Shown here: positions 8,652 through 17,703 of the stretch, piece after piece
Layout of the letters: each line of letters starts with the position of its first letter
How positions within the stretch are numbered: the stretch's first letter is position 1
Made by a program: the position numbers and the translations under genes
Assembly: GCF_009789555.1 (NCBI RefSeq)
Contig: NZ_CP046902.1
Span: forward strand, 670,001-734,000
Source of the DNA: Stutzerimonas stutzeri
GTDB lineage: Bacteria; Pseudomonadota; Gammaproteobacteria; Pseudomonadales; Pseudomonadaceae
Reading direction: 5' to 3'
Length of the DNA: 64,000 nucleotides
The notes under the pieces: generated by a model
Databases searched by the model: none
The model's input: the letters and a program-made list of their open reading frames with translations, nothing else
Told to the model about the DNA's origin: nothing

Positions 8652-9605
8652 ATGAGACTGACCAAACACATCAGCCTGCTCGCTGCCGCAGCGGTCTTCA
8701 CCGCCAGCACAGCCGCGGTCGCCGCGCCGACCTTCATCAATATCCTGACTGGCGGCACCAGCGGCGTGTACTACCCGATCGGTGTGGGCATCTCCCAGCT
8801 TTACAGCAAGGGCATCGAGGGTTCGAAAACCTCCGTCCAGGCAACCAAGGCCTCGGTCGAAAACCTCAACCTGCTGCAAGCCGGTCGCGGCGAGCTGGGC
8901 TTCGCGCTCGGCGATTCGGTTGCCGATGGCTGGAATGGCGTGGAAGACGCTGGCTTCAAGGCTCCGTTGAAGAAACTGCGCGCCATCGGCGGCAGCTATC
9001 CGAACTACATCCAGATCGTCGCCAGCAAGGAATCCGGTATCAAGACACTGGCCGACCTGAAAGGCAAATCGTTGTCCGTCGGCGCGCCGAAGTCGGGTAC
9101 CGAACTCAATGCCCGCGCCATTCTCAAGGCCGCCGGCCTGAGCTACGAGGACATGGGCAAAATCGAATACCTGCCCTTCGCCGAGTCTGTCGAACTGATC
9201 AAGAACCGTCAGCTCGACGCCACCCTGCAATCGGCCGGCCTGGGCATGGCGGCGATTCGCGACCTGTCTTCGACCATGCCGCTGAACTACGTCGAGATTC
9301 CTGAAGACGTCGTCACCAAGATCAACAATGCCGCCTACCAGGCCGCGAAAATCCCGGCCGGTACCTACGACGGCCAGGAAGCCGACGTGCCGACCGTTGC
9401 CATCACCAATATTCTGGTGACCCATGAAGGCGTATCCGACGACGTCGCGTACCAGATGACCAAGCTGTTGTTCGACAACCTCGACCAACTGGGCAAGGCT
9501 CATTCGGCTGCCAAGGACATCAAGCTGGAAAACGCCACCAAGGCCCTGCCGATCCCGCTGCATCCGGGTGCCGAGCGTTACTACAAGGAAGTCGGCGCAC
9601 TCTGA
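8652..9605 (+). CDS. TAXI-type TRAP transporter substrate-binding protein
   Basis: This 317-aa periplasmic binding protein captures the solute and hands it to the TRAP permease encoded next. A signal peptide occupies about residues 1-25 (ending AAVAA). The mature N-terminus carries the TAXI hallmark ILTGGTSGVYYPIG, followed by the SVENLNLLQAGRGELGFALGDS stretch that is common to the family. The start at 8652 follows GGAG and gives a clean signal peptide; the frame is open for 34 more codons upstream without support. The substrate is unknown; a C4-acid or glutamate-like carboxylate is typical. Confidence 0.93.
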   Translation: MRLTKHISLLAAAAVFTASTAAVAAPTFINILTGGTSGVYYPIGVGISQLYSKGIEGSKTSVQATKASVENLNLLQAGRGELGFALGDSVADGWNGVEDAGFKAPLKKLRAIGGSYPNYIQIVASKESGIKTLADLKGKSLSVGAPKSGTELNARAILKAAGLSYEDMGKIEYLPFAESVELIKNRQLDATLQSAGLGMAAIRDLSSTMPLNYVEIPEDVVTKINNAAYQAAKIPAGTYDGQEADVPTVAITNILVTHEGVSDDVAYQMTKLLFDNLDQLGKAHSAAKDIKLENATKALPIPLHPGAERYYKEVGAL

Positions 9606-9612
9606 GTGCGCC

Positions 9613-9634
9613 TGGAGCGGCGAGCGCCGCTCCA
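9613..9634 (+). terminator. Hairpin between binding protein and permease genes
   Basis: A perfect 9-bp stem (TGGAGCGGC / GCCGCTCCA) with a four-base loop begins 8 bases after the TAXI stop and lacks a T-run. Such hairpins after binding-protein genes usually stabilise the upstream mRNA or attenuate the permease, giving more binding protein than permease. Confidence 0.55.
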
Positions 9635-9775
9635 ATCCCGGTTCGCGGGTGCCTGGGCATTCGCGACCGATTCCCGAACCGACCTTTGCAGAGATGCTAG
9701 TAAAACCAGCGTGCGTCCACGGCAGGTTTTGTTAGCAGCTCTACGCGACCACGCTTTATCAGCTCGAGGCATTTC

Positions 9776-11809
9776 ATGAGCGAATTACAACAAGAACAAG
9801 GCCTGGCAGGCAGTGCAGCCGATTGGCCAAAGGCACTGTTCTACGTTGCCCTGCTGTTTTCCACCTATCAGATCATCATGGCGGCGTTCCACCCGGTATC
9901 GAGCCAGGTCCTGCGCGCCGGACACGTCGGCTTCCTGCTGATGCTGGTCTTCCTGAACTTCCCGGCCAGAGGCACTGGGCGGCCCTGGCAGCCGCTGGCG
10001 TGGCTGCTGGCGCTGGTCGGGATGGGAACGGCGTTCTACCAGTGGTACTTCGAGGGCGATCTGATCCAGCGTTCCGGCGATCTGACCACGCTCGACTTCG
10101 CCGTCGGGGTGATTCTCATCGCCCTGGTCTTCGAGGCGGCGCGGCGGGTGATGGGCATTGCGTTGCCGATCATCTGCGGACTGTTCCTCGCCTACGGCCT
10201 GCTCGGCGAATACCTGCCGGGAGACCTGGCGCATCGCGGCTACGGCCTGGACCAGCTGGTCAACCAACTCGCCTTCGGCACCGAGGGCCTGTACGGCACG
10301 CCGACCTACGTGTCAGCCACCTACATCTTCCTGTTCATCCTGTTCGGGGCCTTCCTCGAACAGGCCGGCATGATCAAGCTCTTCACCGATTTCGCCATGG
10401 GCCTGTTCGGCCACAAGCTCGGCGGTCCGGCGAAAGTTTCGGTGGTGTCGTCAGCCTTGATGGGCACCATCACCGGCTCGGGCGTCGCCAACGTCGTCAC
10501 CACCGGCCAGTTCACCATCCCGCTGATGAAACGCTTCGGTTACCGCGCCGCCTTTGCCGGTGGGGTCGAGGCGACGTCGAGCATGGGCAGCCAGATGATG
10601 CCGCCAGTGATGGGCGCGGTTGCCTTCATCATGGCCGAGACGATCAACGTGCCCTTCGTCGAAGTGGCCAAGGCCGCGCTGATTCCAGCACTGCTGTATT
10701 TCGGCTCGACGTTCTGGATGGTTCACCTGGAAGCCAAGCGCGCCAACCTCAAAGGCTTGCCGAAGGACCAGTGCCCGAGCGCCTGGGCCGCGGTGAAAGA
10801 GCGCTGGTTCCTGCTGATTCCGCTGCTGGTGCTGGTCTGGCTGCTGTTCTCCGGGCGTACGCCGATGTTCGCCGGAATCATCGGCCTGTCGCTGACCGCC
10901 ATTGTGATCCTCGGCTCGGCAATCATTCTGAAGGTGTCTTCGTTCGGCTTGCGGATCGCCTTCTGGATCGCGCTGGGACTGCTCTGCGCGGCATTCTTCC
11001 AGCTGGGAATCGGCGTCATCTTCGGGGTCATCGGCGTACTCGTTGCGGTCTGCTGGTTCATCAAGGGCGGCCGCGACACGCTGGTGATCTGCATGCATGC
11101 ACTGGTCGAAGGCGCCCGGCACGCGGTACCGGTGGGTATCGCCTGCGCCCTGGTCGGCGTGATCATCGGTGTGGTTTCGCTGACCGGCGTGGCCTCCACA
11201 TTCGCGGGCTACATCCTGGCCGTCGGTGAGAACAACCTGTTCCTTTCGCTGGTGCTGACGATGCTGACCTGCCTGGTGCTCGGCATGGGCATCCCGACGA
11301 TCCCCAACTACATCATCACCAGTTCGATCGCCGCGCCGGCGTTGCTCGACCTTGGCGTGCCGCTGATCGTTTCACACATGTTCGTCTTCTACTTCGGCAT
11401 CCTCGCGGACCTCACGCCACCGGTGGCACTGGCCTGCTTCGCTGCCGCGCCGATTGCCAAGGAGCGCGGGCTGAAGATCAGCATGTGGGCGGTACGGATC
11501 GCGGTGGCGGGATTCGTGGTGCCGTTCATGGCGGTGTACAACCCGGCGCTGATGCTGCAGGGCGACAGCCTCTGGATGACGGCCTATATGCTGGTCAAGG
11601 CCTCATTCGCCATCGGTCTCTGGGGCATCGCCTCGATCGGCTACCTGCAGCGGCCATTGGCCTGGTGGGAACGGTTGCTGGGCTTCGCCGCCGGCGCAAC
11701 GCTGATTCTGGCCATGCCGATCACCGATGAGATCGGCTTTGCCATCGGTATCCTGCTGCTGGCACAGCACATCGTGCGGGCCCGTCGTGCCGGTCCGGCG
11801 CTGGCGTGA
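9776..11809 (+). CDS. TRAP transporter fused permease (small and large membrane subunits)
   Basis: This 677-aa permease fuses the 4-helix DctQ-like and the 12-helix DctM-like subunits, as is usual for TAXI systems. Very hydrophobic segments run through nearly the whole length. The large-subunit signature GPAKVSVVSSALMGTITGSG occurs near residues 222-241 and VEATSSMGSQMMPPVMGAVA near 263-282. It imports solute using the ion gradient. The start at 9776 has the CA motif on codons 5-7. Its TGA overlaps the GTG start of the DUF1850 gene, so those two are coupled. Confidence 0.94.
   Translation: MSELQQEQGLAGSAADWPKALFYVALLFSTYQIIMAAFHPVSSQVLRAGHVGFLLMLVFLNFPARGTGRPWQPLAWLLALVGMGTAFYQWYFEGDLIQRSGDLTTLDFAVGVILIALVFEAARRVMGIALPIICGLFLAYGLLGEYLPGDLAHRGYGLDQLVNQLAFGTEGLYGTPTYVSATYIFLFILFGAFLEQAGMIKLFTDFAMGLFGHKLGGPAKVSVVSSALMGTITGSGVANVVTTGQFTIPLMKRFGYRAAFAGGVEATSSMGSQMMPPVMGAVAFIMAETINVPFVEVAKAALIPALLYFGSTFWMVHLEAKRANLKGLPKDQCPSAWAAVKERWFLLIPLLVLVWLLFSGRTPMFAGIIGLSLTAIVILGSAIILKVSSFGLRIAFWIALGLLCAAFFQLGIGVIFGVIGVLVAVCWFIKGGRDTLVICMHALVEGARHAVPVGIACALVGVIIGVVSLTGVASTFAGYILAVGENNLFLSLVLTMLTCLVLGMGIPTIPNYIITSSIAAPALLDLGVPLIVSHMFVFYFGILADLTPPVALACFAAAPIAKERGLKISMWAVRIAVAGFVVPFMAVYNPALMLQGDSLWMTAYMLVKASFAIGLWGIASIGYLQRPLAWWERLLGFAAGATLILAMPITDEIGFAIGILLLAQHIVRARRAGPALA
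9789..9796 (+). promoter_or_regulatory. CA motif (Crc/Hfq-type) inside the permease start
   Basis: Codons 5-7 read AACAAGAA, and an overlapping copy AAGAACAA follows at 9792-9799. Both match AAnAAnAA close to the initiation codon at 9776. Confidence 0.5.
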
Positions 11810-12207
11810 TCGGACTGTGCCTGGGACTGGCCGGGGTGGTGTGGGCGCAAGTACCCACCGCCGATTTCACCCTGGCCTGGACCCACACCATCGAGAAGAT
11901 TCGCTGGGAAGAAGATTACCGCGTGACGCCGAGCGGGCTGCTGCTCGGCGAAGCACGGGTCAAGGGTTCGGGTGCCGGGATGGAGATTCCCGAAGGCGCC
12001 GAACTGCGTGACGGCACCTGGCACTACCAGCGCCAGCTTCCGCCGTTGCAACCGCTGCGTGTGGGGCGAACCCCCGAAGCAGGGGATTACCAACTGTGCT
12101 ATGACCAGCGCTGCCATGCGCTGAGCGAATGGCTCGGTCCGCCAAAAGCGGAGCAGCCTGCGCTGGACCTCTGGAGTTGCGCCTCGCCAGCGCACGGCTC
12201 TAGCTGA
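11806..12207 (+). CDS. DUF1850 protein, partner of TAXI-TRAP systems
   Basis: This 133-aa protein has an N-terminal hydrophobic segment (residues 1-14) and the DUF1850 core FTLAWTHTIEKIRWEEDYRV, in which the HTIEK-type stretch is the family signature. DUF1850 genes regularly follow TAXI-TRAP permeases, with unknown role. It starts at GTG 11806 inside the permease stop (GTGA), so expression depends on translational coupling. Two cysteines near the C-terminus (CYDQRCHAL) could form a disulfide. A 7-bp hairpin (12212-12229) follows the stop but lacks a T-run. Confidence 0.85.
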   Translation: MIGLCLGLAGVVWAQVPTADFTLAWTHTIEKIRWEEDYRVTPSGLLLGEARVKGSGAGMEIPEGAELRDGTWHYQRQLPPLQPLRVGRTPEAGDYQLCYDQRCHALSEWLGPPKAEQPALDLWSCASPAHGSS

Positions 12208-12247
12208 GCGACGGCCGGTTCTCCGGCCGCCTCATCCTCAGGCTACA

Positions 12248-13432
12248 TCAGCTCGTTTCCAGTAACGCGCCTCGCCGTACGATCGCCGCTCTGCGCGCGC
12301 GCAGCTTGCGCCACCAGATCACCACGCCGGTGATCGACAGCACGGCAATCGCGACCCCCAGCAGTGCAATCAGGATGCGTCCCGGCAGGCCAAGTATTCG
12401 CCCGCCATGGATCGCCGGCTGCAACATGTGGAACTGCTCGCCCAGGGTGCCCTGCCCGGGTATCTCCTGCCCCAGCAGGCGATTACCGTCACTGCCATGA
12501 AAGAACAGCCAGGCATTACCCTGATCGCTGTCGTGATCACCGAAACCGGCCCCGTAGAAGTTGTATTCGAAGCTGTAATACAGCTCGCCGATAGGCTCGC
12601 TCAGACCCAGCGTTGCGGCGTGCTGCATGGCGAAGTCGTAGGCCCGATGGAAGTCGTACTGGGTTACGCCGAGTGCCTCGCTGGGCAACTTGCCACGCGC
12701 CTCGTAGACGCTCGGGGCGACCGGCGAGAACAGCGACACCACCGGTTTGAATACCTGTTCGGGCAGGTTCATCGCAATACTGCTGATCGCCACGGGCGTG
12801 AGCAGCAACCACAACCAGAGCCCGCCGGCGCGATGCACATCGTGGTTGAGGCGCTGACGCTTGATCTTCCAGGCCGTCCACCATTTGCCGAAAAACGGCC
12901 TTCCCCGCGGAAAGGTGAGCACCAGCGAGACGAAGCAGTCGAGCGTCCAGAAAATCGCGACGATGCCCATCAACCAGAGGCCCCAGTTCCCCGGCAACGT
13001 CAGGTTGTAATGAAATTCCAGCATGAACGGCACGAAGTTCTGGCGTGAAAAGCAGCACTCGCCCCAGTAGCGCGTACCGACCCGTTCGCCGGTCACCGCG
13101 TCGAGATAATGCACGACCGGCTTCTCCTCGAACGGCTTGCCGGTGGCCGGATCGTTGCGCGGCACCAGGGCCATCAGCGCCGCATGTCCCGGCTCGTCCG
13201 GGAACTCCATGTACCAGACCTGCATCCGCGGATTGGCCTGTTCGACGCGCTCGACCAGCGTACCCGGCGCCAGCACCGGGCCTTCGCTGGTGGTGTGGTA
13301 GAACGCAGGGTTCAACCACTCGTCCAGTTCATGGTGGAAGGCCAGGATACTGCCGGTAATGCCTGCGAGAAACAGGAACAGCGCGGTCGCCAGGCCGATG
13401 TAGCGGTGCACGAGAACGAGGGTGGAGCGCAT
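12248..13432 (-). CDS. PepSY-associated inner-membrane protein, probable ferric-siderophore reductase
   Basis: This 394-aa membrane protein opens with the PepSY_TM hallmark RSTLVLVHRYIGLATALFLFLAG and HHELDEWLNP, and carries further helices near residues 140-165, 195-215 and a last one before the Arg-rich tail (VIWWRKLRARRA). Such proteins next to siderophore receptors reduce the imported ferric complex at the inner membrane; FoxB of P. aeruginosa is the closest known situation. The start at 13432 removes a 47-codon extension overlapping the fecA-type terminator. It is on the same strand as the receptor, 68 bases downstream, past an intrinsic terminator, so it likely needs readthrough or its own promoter. 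Confidence 0.85.
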   Translation of the reverse strand: MRSTLVLVHRYIGLATALFLFLAGITGSILAFHHELDEWLNPAFYHTTSEGPVLAPGTLVERVEQANPRMQVWYMEFPDEPGHAALMALVPRNDPATGKPFEEKPVVHYLDAVTGERVGTRYWGECCFSRQNFVPFMLEFHYNLTLPGNWGLWLMGIVAIFWTLDCFVSLVLTFPRGRPFFGKWWTAWKIKRQRLNHDVHRAGGLWLWLLLTPVAISSIAMNLPEQVFKPVVSLFSPVAPSVYEARGKLPSEALGVTQYDFHRAYDFAMQHAATLGLSEPIGELYYSFEYNFYGAGFGDHDSDQGNAWLFFHGSDGNRLLGQEIPGQGTLGEQFHMLQPAIHGGRILGLPGRILIALLGVAIAVLSITGVVIWWRKLRARRAAIVRRGALLETS

Positions 13433-13458
13433 CGTCGGGGTTCCGTTTTTCAGAAAGC

Positions 13459-13488
13459 AAAAAACCGCCGGCCCGTCGAGACCGGCGG
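13459..13488 (-). terminator. Intrinsic terminator after the TonB-dependent receptor gene
   Basis: On the minus strand an 8-bp GC stem (CCGCCGGT with GCCGGCGG, one G-T pair) with an eight-base loop is followed by TTTTTT. It lies 12 bases past the receptor stop. Confidence 0.7.
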
Positions 13489-13500
13489 CGGCGTTACGGA

Positions 13501-15984
13501 TCAGAAGTCGTAGGTCACGGTGGCCATGACATTGCGCTCCTCGCCGTAGTAGCACTGGTTCAGGCTGTTGCACGCGGCCACGTAGGTTTCATCGGTGAGG
13601 TTGTTGAGATTCAGGCGCACGCCCACCCCCTGCAAGCCCACGCGCGACAGGTCGTAGCCGAGCATCGCGTCATACAGCGTGTAGGACGGGATACGCAGCG
13701 TATTTTCAGCATCGGCCCAGCTCTTGCCGAAGTAGCGCGCACCGCCGCCCACCTGCAGGCCGGCCAGCGGGCCCAGATCGAAGGTGTAGTCGGCCCACAG
13801 CGACGCCATGTTCCGCGCTACGGCGTTGGGTGTGTTGCCGCGGTTGTTGACGCCTGCGGCGCCGGTGAAATCCTTGGAGTACTCGACATCCATGTACGTG
13901 TAGCTGGCGATGACGTTGACCTGCTCGATCGGACGCAGGCGGGCTTCTGCCTCTACCCCTTTGGAGGTGAGTTCGCCCACGGCCCGGTAGAAGTTCTCGT
14001 TCGAGTCCTTGTTCGCCAGGTTGGACTGCTTCAGGTCGAAGTAGGAAAGGGTGTAGAGGTCATCGGTACCGAGCGGCTGATACTTCAGGCCCACCTCATA
14101 CTGCTCGCCTTCGGTGGGGTCCAGCAGGGCGATGTCGTAGACCCCGGGCGCAACCTCATTGTAGGCGGCCGTTGCGTTCGGATTGAAGGATTCCGAATAG
14201 CTGACATACGGCGACAGACCATTGTCGAACGCGTAAAGCACGCCGACCCGGCCAGTGAACTGCTCAAGCTTGGCGCTATCGCTCTGGTCACCGTAGCTGG
14301 CATCGGCCGTATGGTCGAACGAGACATCCACCCAGTCCTGCCGCATCCCCAGCGAGAAGCGCCAGTTGCCCAGGCTGATCAGATCCTGAACATAGAGACC
14401 GGTCTGTTCCAGCTCGCGTGTCTCGTCGTACTGATGGTAGAACACCGGGCTGCCGGCACCGACGGCCCCGGTATAGGGGTTGATTGCGGACAGGCCATAA
14501 CCGGCGTCGTAGTCGACCTTGGTCTTGCGGCGCTGATAGTCGAGGCCGGTAACCACGGTGTGGCTCATGGCGCCGGTGTCGAAGAGAAACTGCAGTTGGT
14601 TGTCGATCGTCCAGGCGTGCAGCGCCTCGTCCGCACCGGTGTAGTAGCGCAGCAGTTCGTCCGGAGTCGCGTAGCCGTACTGGTAGACCTGCCCCGACTT
14701 CACCGTGGAGTCGAGGTATTGGAAATTCTGCCGTGCCGACAGGATGTCGTTGAAACGGTGCTCGAGCTGGTAGCCGACCATCTGCTGGTCGCGCTCGAAC
14801 TTCTCATAGTCTTCATCGCCTTCGAAAAAGCTGCGCGAAATACGCTGGCCGTTGTGCGACGTCACCGTGCCATCGGCCGGCAAGCCGCCGTGGTATCCGC
14901 TTTCCGGATCCTTTTGCAACATCGCCAGCAGGGTCAGCCGGGTGTCTTCGGTGAAGTCGACGCTCACCGAGGGCATGACCGCGTAGCGTTGTTCCTCGAT
15001 GCCATCGACCTGGTTACCGGCATCCTTGGCCACCCCTGCGAGGCGATAGGCGATCCGCTCGTCATCAAGCGGCCCGGTGAAATCGAACGCGGCCTGCTTG
15101 TAGTCATTGCTGCCGTAGGAAAACTGCAATTGCCGCCGGGTCTCGTGCTGCGGCTTCTTGGTCGTCATCGCCACCAGCCCGCCCGGCAGGCTGCGCCCGT
15201 AAAGCACCGATGATGGCCCCTTCAGAATGTCGATGCGCTCGACGAAGTAAGGGTCGACCTGCAGGCTGCTGTAGGTACCGCTATCGCCCAGCAGCTTCTG
15301 GCCATCCAGATAGAGGTTGTCCACCGAACCATCGGTGATGCCACGCATGGCGACATAGTCATAGCGGGTCGTCGCCCCGTAGGGCGAGCTCATCAGGCCG
15401 GGCGTATAGCGAACCGCCTGGGCGATCGAACGTGAGCCCTGGTCTTCGATCTGCTGGCGGGTTACCACCGAAACCGTCTGCGAGGTCTCCACGAGCGGCA
15501 TGCTGGTCTTCGTTGCCACGCTGCTATGGGTCGCGTTGTATCCCTCCATCTCACCGAGGGCGTTACCCAGGGCGAAGCCTTCCACCACCATGGGCTTCAG
15601 CTCGACCGTGCGCGCCTGCTCCGAGCGCGGTGCCAGCGAGTAGGTGCCGCGCTCGTCGCGCACCGCCTGCAGCCCGCTGCCCTGGAGCAAAGCATCGAAG
15701 CCGTCCTCGACGCCGTACTGGCCCTGCAGGCCGCCGGACCGCTGCCCTTCGATCAGGCGCGCGTCGACCGACAGCATCACCCCGGCCTCGCCGGCAAAAC
15801 GGCTGAGCGTGCTGGACAGCGGGCCAGCCGGGATATCGTAGCCCCGCACCGATTGCTGGCTGGCGGACTGCGCCATGGCCATCGGCGCGGTTGCAAGCGC
15901 AGCCAGCGGCAGGCAGAGCAGCGCGGCACGAACGGCCTGGGCGAGTGTACTGGGGCGGCGGAACGGGAGAACGATGGGGCGCAT
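13501..15984 (-). CDS. TonB-dependent siderophore receptor with N-terminal signalling domain
   Basis: This 827-aa outer-membrane receptor imports a ferric siderophore and signals its presence inward. After a signal peptide (about residues 1-38, ending AMAQ) comes the STN signalling domain (SVRGYDIPAGPLSSTLSRFA), then the plug (SVVTRQQIEDQGSRSIAQAVRY) and the barrel ending in aromatic Phe (TVTYDF). Near the end, two cysteines in CNSLNQCYYGEERN match the hydroxamate-receptor group (FhuA, FhuE, FoxA). AAGGATG precedes the ATG. With the ECF sigma, FecR protein and PepSY protein around it, the layout matches foxI-foxR-foxA-foxB. The actual siderophore cannot be read from the sequence. Confidence 0.93.
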   Translation of the reverse strand: MRPIVLPFRRPSTLAQAVRAALLCLPLAALATAPMAMAQSASQQSVRGYDIPAGPLSSTLSRFAGEAGVMLSVDARLIEGQRSGGLQGQYGVEDGFDALLQGSGLQAVRDERGTYSLAPRSEQARTVELKPMVVEGFALGNALGEMEGYNATHSSVATKTSMPLVETSQTVSVVTRQQIEDQGSRSIAQAVRYTPGLMSSPYGATTRYDYVAMRGITDGSVDNLYLDGQKLLGDSGTYSSLQVDPYFVERIDILKGPSSVLYGRSLPGGLVAMTTKKPQHETRRQLQFSYGSNDYKQAAFDFTGPLDDERIAYRLAGVAKDAGNQVDGIEEQRYAVMPSVSVDFTEDTRLTLLAMLQKDPESGYHGGLPADGTVTSHNGQRISRSFFEGDEDYEKFERDQQMVGYQLEHRFNDILSARQNFQYLDSTVKSGQVYQYGYATPDELLRYYTGADEALHAWTIDNQLQFLFDTGAMSHTVVTGLDYQRRKTKVDYDAGYGLSAINPYTGAVGAGSPVFYHQYDETRELEQTGLYVQDLISLGNWRFSLGMRQDWVDVSFDHTADASYGDQSDSAKLEQFTGRVGVLYAFDNGLSPYVSYSESFNPNATAAYNEVAPGVYDIALLDPTEGEQYEVGLKYQPLGTDDLYTLSYFDLKQSNLANKDSNENFYRAVGELTSKGVEAEARLRPIEQVNVIASYTYMDVEYSKDFTGAAGVNNRGNTPNAVARNMASLWADYTFDLGPLAGLQVGGGARYFGKSWADAENTLRIPSYTLYDAMLGYDLSRVGLQGVGVRLNLNNLTDETYVAACNSLNQCYYGEERNVMATVTYDF

Positions 15985-16088
15985 GGATCATCCTTTTTGC
16001 AGAGGCAAAATCGTGGATCGTTTCCGTTATGCCCCGCGACATCAGAAAAAGGGAACTGCAACCGAGAATTTTTTACATTCGTATTAAA

Positions 16089-17048
16089 TCAGGCGGCGTT
16101 CGGCTCCGAGGGTTCGAGGCTCACCCACCAGGGCAGGCGTCGATTGATACGAAGCGCCAGTGTGTCGGCCAGTACCTGGAGCACCCGCTCGGTGTCGGCC
16201 AACGGATAGGCACCGACCACCCTCAGGCCGGCCACGCGGGGGTCGCAACCCAGATAACCCTGGCGATAGCGCGCCAGTTCGGTGACGAACGCGTCCAGCC
16301 GCATGTTGTCGGCCAGCAGCACCCCGCCTGCCCATGACTGACGACCTGGCTGGGCGGCGCGCTCGGGCTCGAGCCGATGGCGGTCGAAGCTGACCTGTCG
16401 GCCGCCCGTGACGGTATGCCAGCGGGATCGGTCGGCGAGCTGGATGTCCACTGCGCCATCGAACACGCTGAGCTGGATACGACCATCGCCTTGCAGCACG
16501 GAAAATCGGGCGGGGTCGTTCGCCCGCAGGCGGCCCTCGCCCGTATGCAAGCGCAGCGGGCGAGGTTCGGCCACCGCCTGCATCAGCAGTTCACCGCGAT
16601 ACAGCGAAAGCGTGCGGGTTCGCGCTTCGAATCCGATGTCCACCGCGCTGTCGGTGTTCAGCCACAACTGCGAGCCATCATCGAGGCGCCAGTGGCGAAC
16701 TTCACCGACCGCCGTGCGCTCGTCCGCGGCCCAGCTGCGCCAGGGCATCGCACCCGCGGCGAGTGCCAGGGCACCGCCGCCGCACAGGATCGACAGCGTT
16801 TTCAAGGCGTGCCGGCGGCTTGACGGCCTGGGGCGCAACAAGGCTGTCGCAGCCGGACTGAACGGGTCGCCGGTCAACGGTCCGAGGCGTCCACTGATTC
16901 GCTCCACGCGCCGCCAGGCCTGAGCATGCTCAGGGACCGCCAGCCAGGCACGCCAGGCCTCGCGGTCGGCTTCGTTGACCGAATCCGACTGCAGCACCGC
17001 GAACCACTGGGCCGCAGCCTGCAGTACCTGATAGTCGAGGCCCATCAT
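16089..17048 (-). CDS. FecR-family transmembrane anti-sigma regulator
   Basis: This 319-aa protein passes the signal from the receptor STN domain to the ECF sigma factor. The N-terminal cytoplasmic part has the DUF4880 pattern (AAQWFAVL...AWLAVPEHAQAWRRVERI). A membrane span follows at about residues 95-115 (LSILCGGGALALAAGAMPW), then the periplasmic FecR domain (RHWRLDDGSQLWLNTDSAVDI). The C-terminal part resembles an STN-binding segment. Start ATG 17048 overlaps the sigma-factor stop (ATGA); an ATG one codon later is equally possible. Confidence 0.92.
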   Translation of the reverse strand: MMGLDYQVLQAAAQWFAVLQSDSVNEADREAWRAWLAVPEHAQAWRRVERISGRLGPLTGDPFSPAATALLRPRPSSRRHALKTLSILCGGGALALAAGAMPWRSWAADERTAVGEVRHWRLDDGSQLWLNTDSAVDIGFEARTRTLSLYRGELLMQAVAEPRPLRLHTGEGRLRANDPARFSVLQGDGRIQLSVFDGAVDIQLADRSRWHTVTGGRQVSFDRHRLEPERAAQPGRQSWAGGVLLADNMRLDAFVTELARYRQGYLGCDPRVAGLRVVGAYPLADTERVLQVLADTLALRINRRLPWWVSLEPSEPNAA

Positions 17049-17560
17049 TCGTCCTCGGCCAGCGTCAGGCAATGCAGCATGGCCTGCGCCATGTACTTCT
17101 TGACCATGCGCTCGGTGACCTCAAGCTCAGCGGCAATCGCCGCATAGGTCATTCCACTCAACTGTGACAGCAGGAACGCCCGACGTACCCTATGCGGCAG
17201 CCGCGCCAGCATCGCGTCGACCTGCATCAGCGTTTCGACGATCAATGCCTGGGATTCTGGCGAAGGCGTGACCGCCTCCGGCTGCTGGGCGAGAGAATCG
17301 AGATAGGCTTGCTCGATCTGCTTGCGCCGCCAGTGATTGATCAAGAGCCCCCTGGCAATCGTGTGCAGATAGGCGCGCGGCTCTCGGATAGCGTCGAGTT
17401 GGGTGTCCTTGGCCAGCAGCCGCACAAAGGTGTCCTGCGCCAGATCAGCGGCCTTATGGCTGCAGCCAAGCTGCCGGCGCAACCAGCCGTTCAACCAGCC
17501 CTGGTGATCGACATACAGCCGATGCACCCATTGTTGCCGGACCATACCCTCGGTCGCCAT
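17045..17560 (-). CDS. ECF sigma factor, FecI type
   Basis: This 171-aa sigma-70 family factor directs transcription of the receptor gene when the siderophore is present. Region 2 is seen as HKAADLAQDTFVRLLAKD and region 4 as LPHRVRRAFLLSQLSGMTYAAIAAELEVTERMVKKYMAQAM, the latter split here by its two helices. The start at 17560 (MATEGMVRQQW) was preferred; ATG 17575 is an alternative. It is the first gene of the sigma-regulator pair and a Fur-like box lies 26 bases upstream, as expected for iron control. Confidence 0.93.
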   Translation of the reverse strand: MATEGMVRQQWVHRLYVDHQGWLNGWLRRQLGCSHKAADLAQDTFVRLLAKDTQLDAIREPRAYLHTIARGLLINHWRRKQIEQAYLDSLAQQPEAVTPSPESQALIVETLMQVDAMLARLPHRVRRAFLLSQLSGMTYAAIAAELEVTERMVKKYMAQAMLHCLTLAEDE

Positions 17561-17585
17561 GGTCGTTGCCCTCACCCTACGAGAC

Positions 17586-17604
17586 GCTAATGCTAACGCT
17601 TCTC
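17586..17604 (-). promoter_or_regulatory. Putative Fur box upstream of the ECF sigma gene
   Basis: The plus strand reads GCTAATGCTAACGCTTCTC, which I align to the 19-base Fur consensus with 13 matches. It lies 26 bases before the sigma-factor start, where iron repression is expected. Confidence 0.5.
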
Positions 17605-17703
17605 ATCCACTTAGCGCTATGGCGATGACTGCCGATCGGCCGGCATGCTTTCGGATTTTTCTGGCTGGACTAGGCTTTGATGACATCGACCTGGAGTCCC
17701 GCT

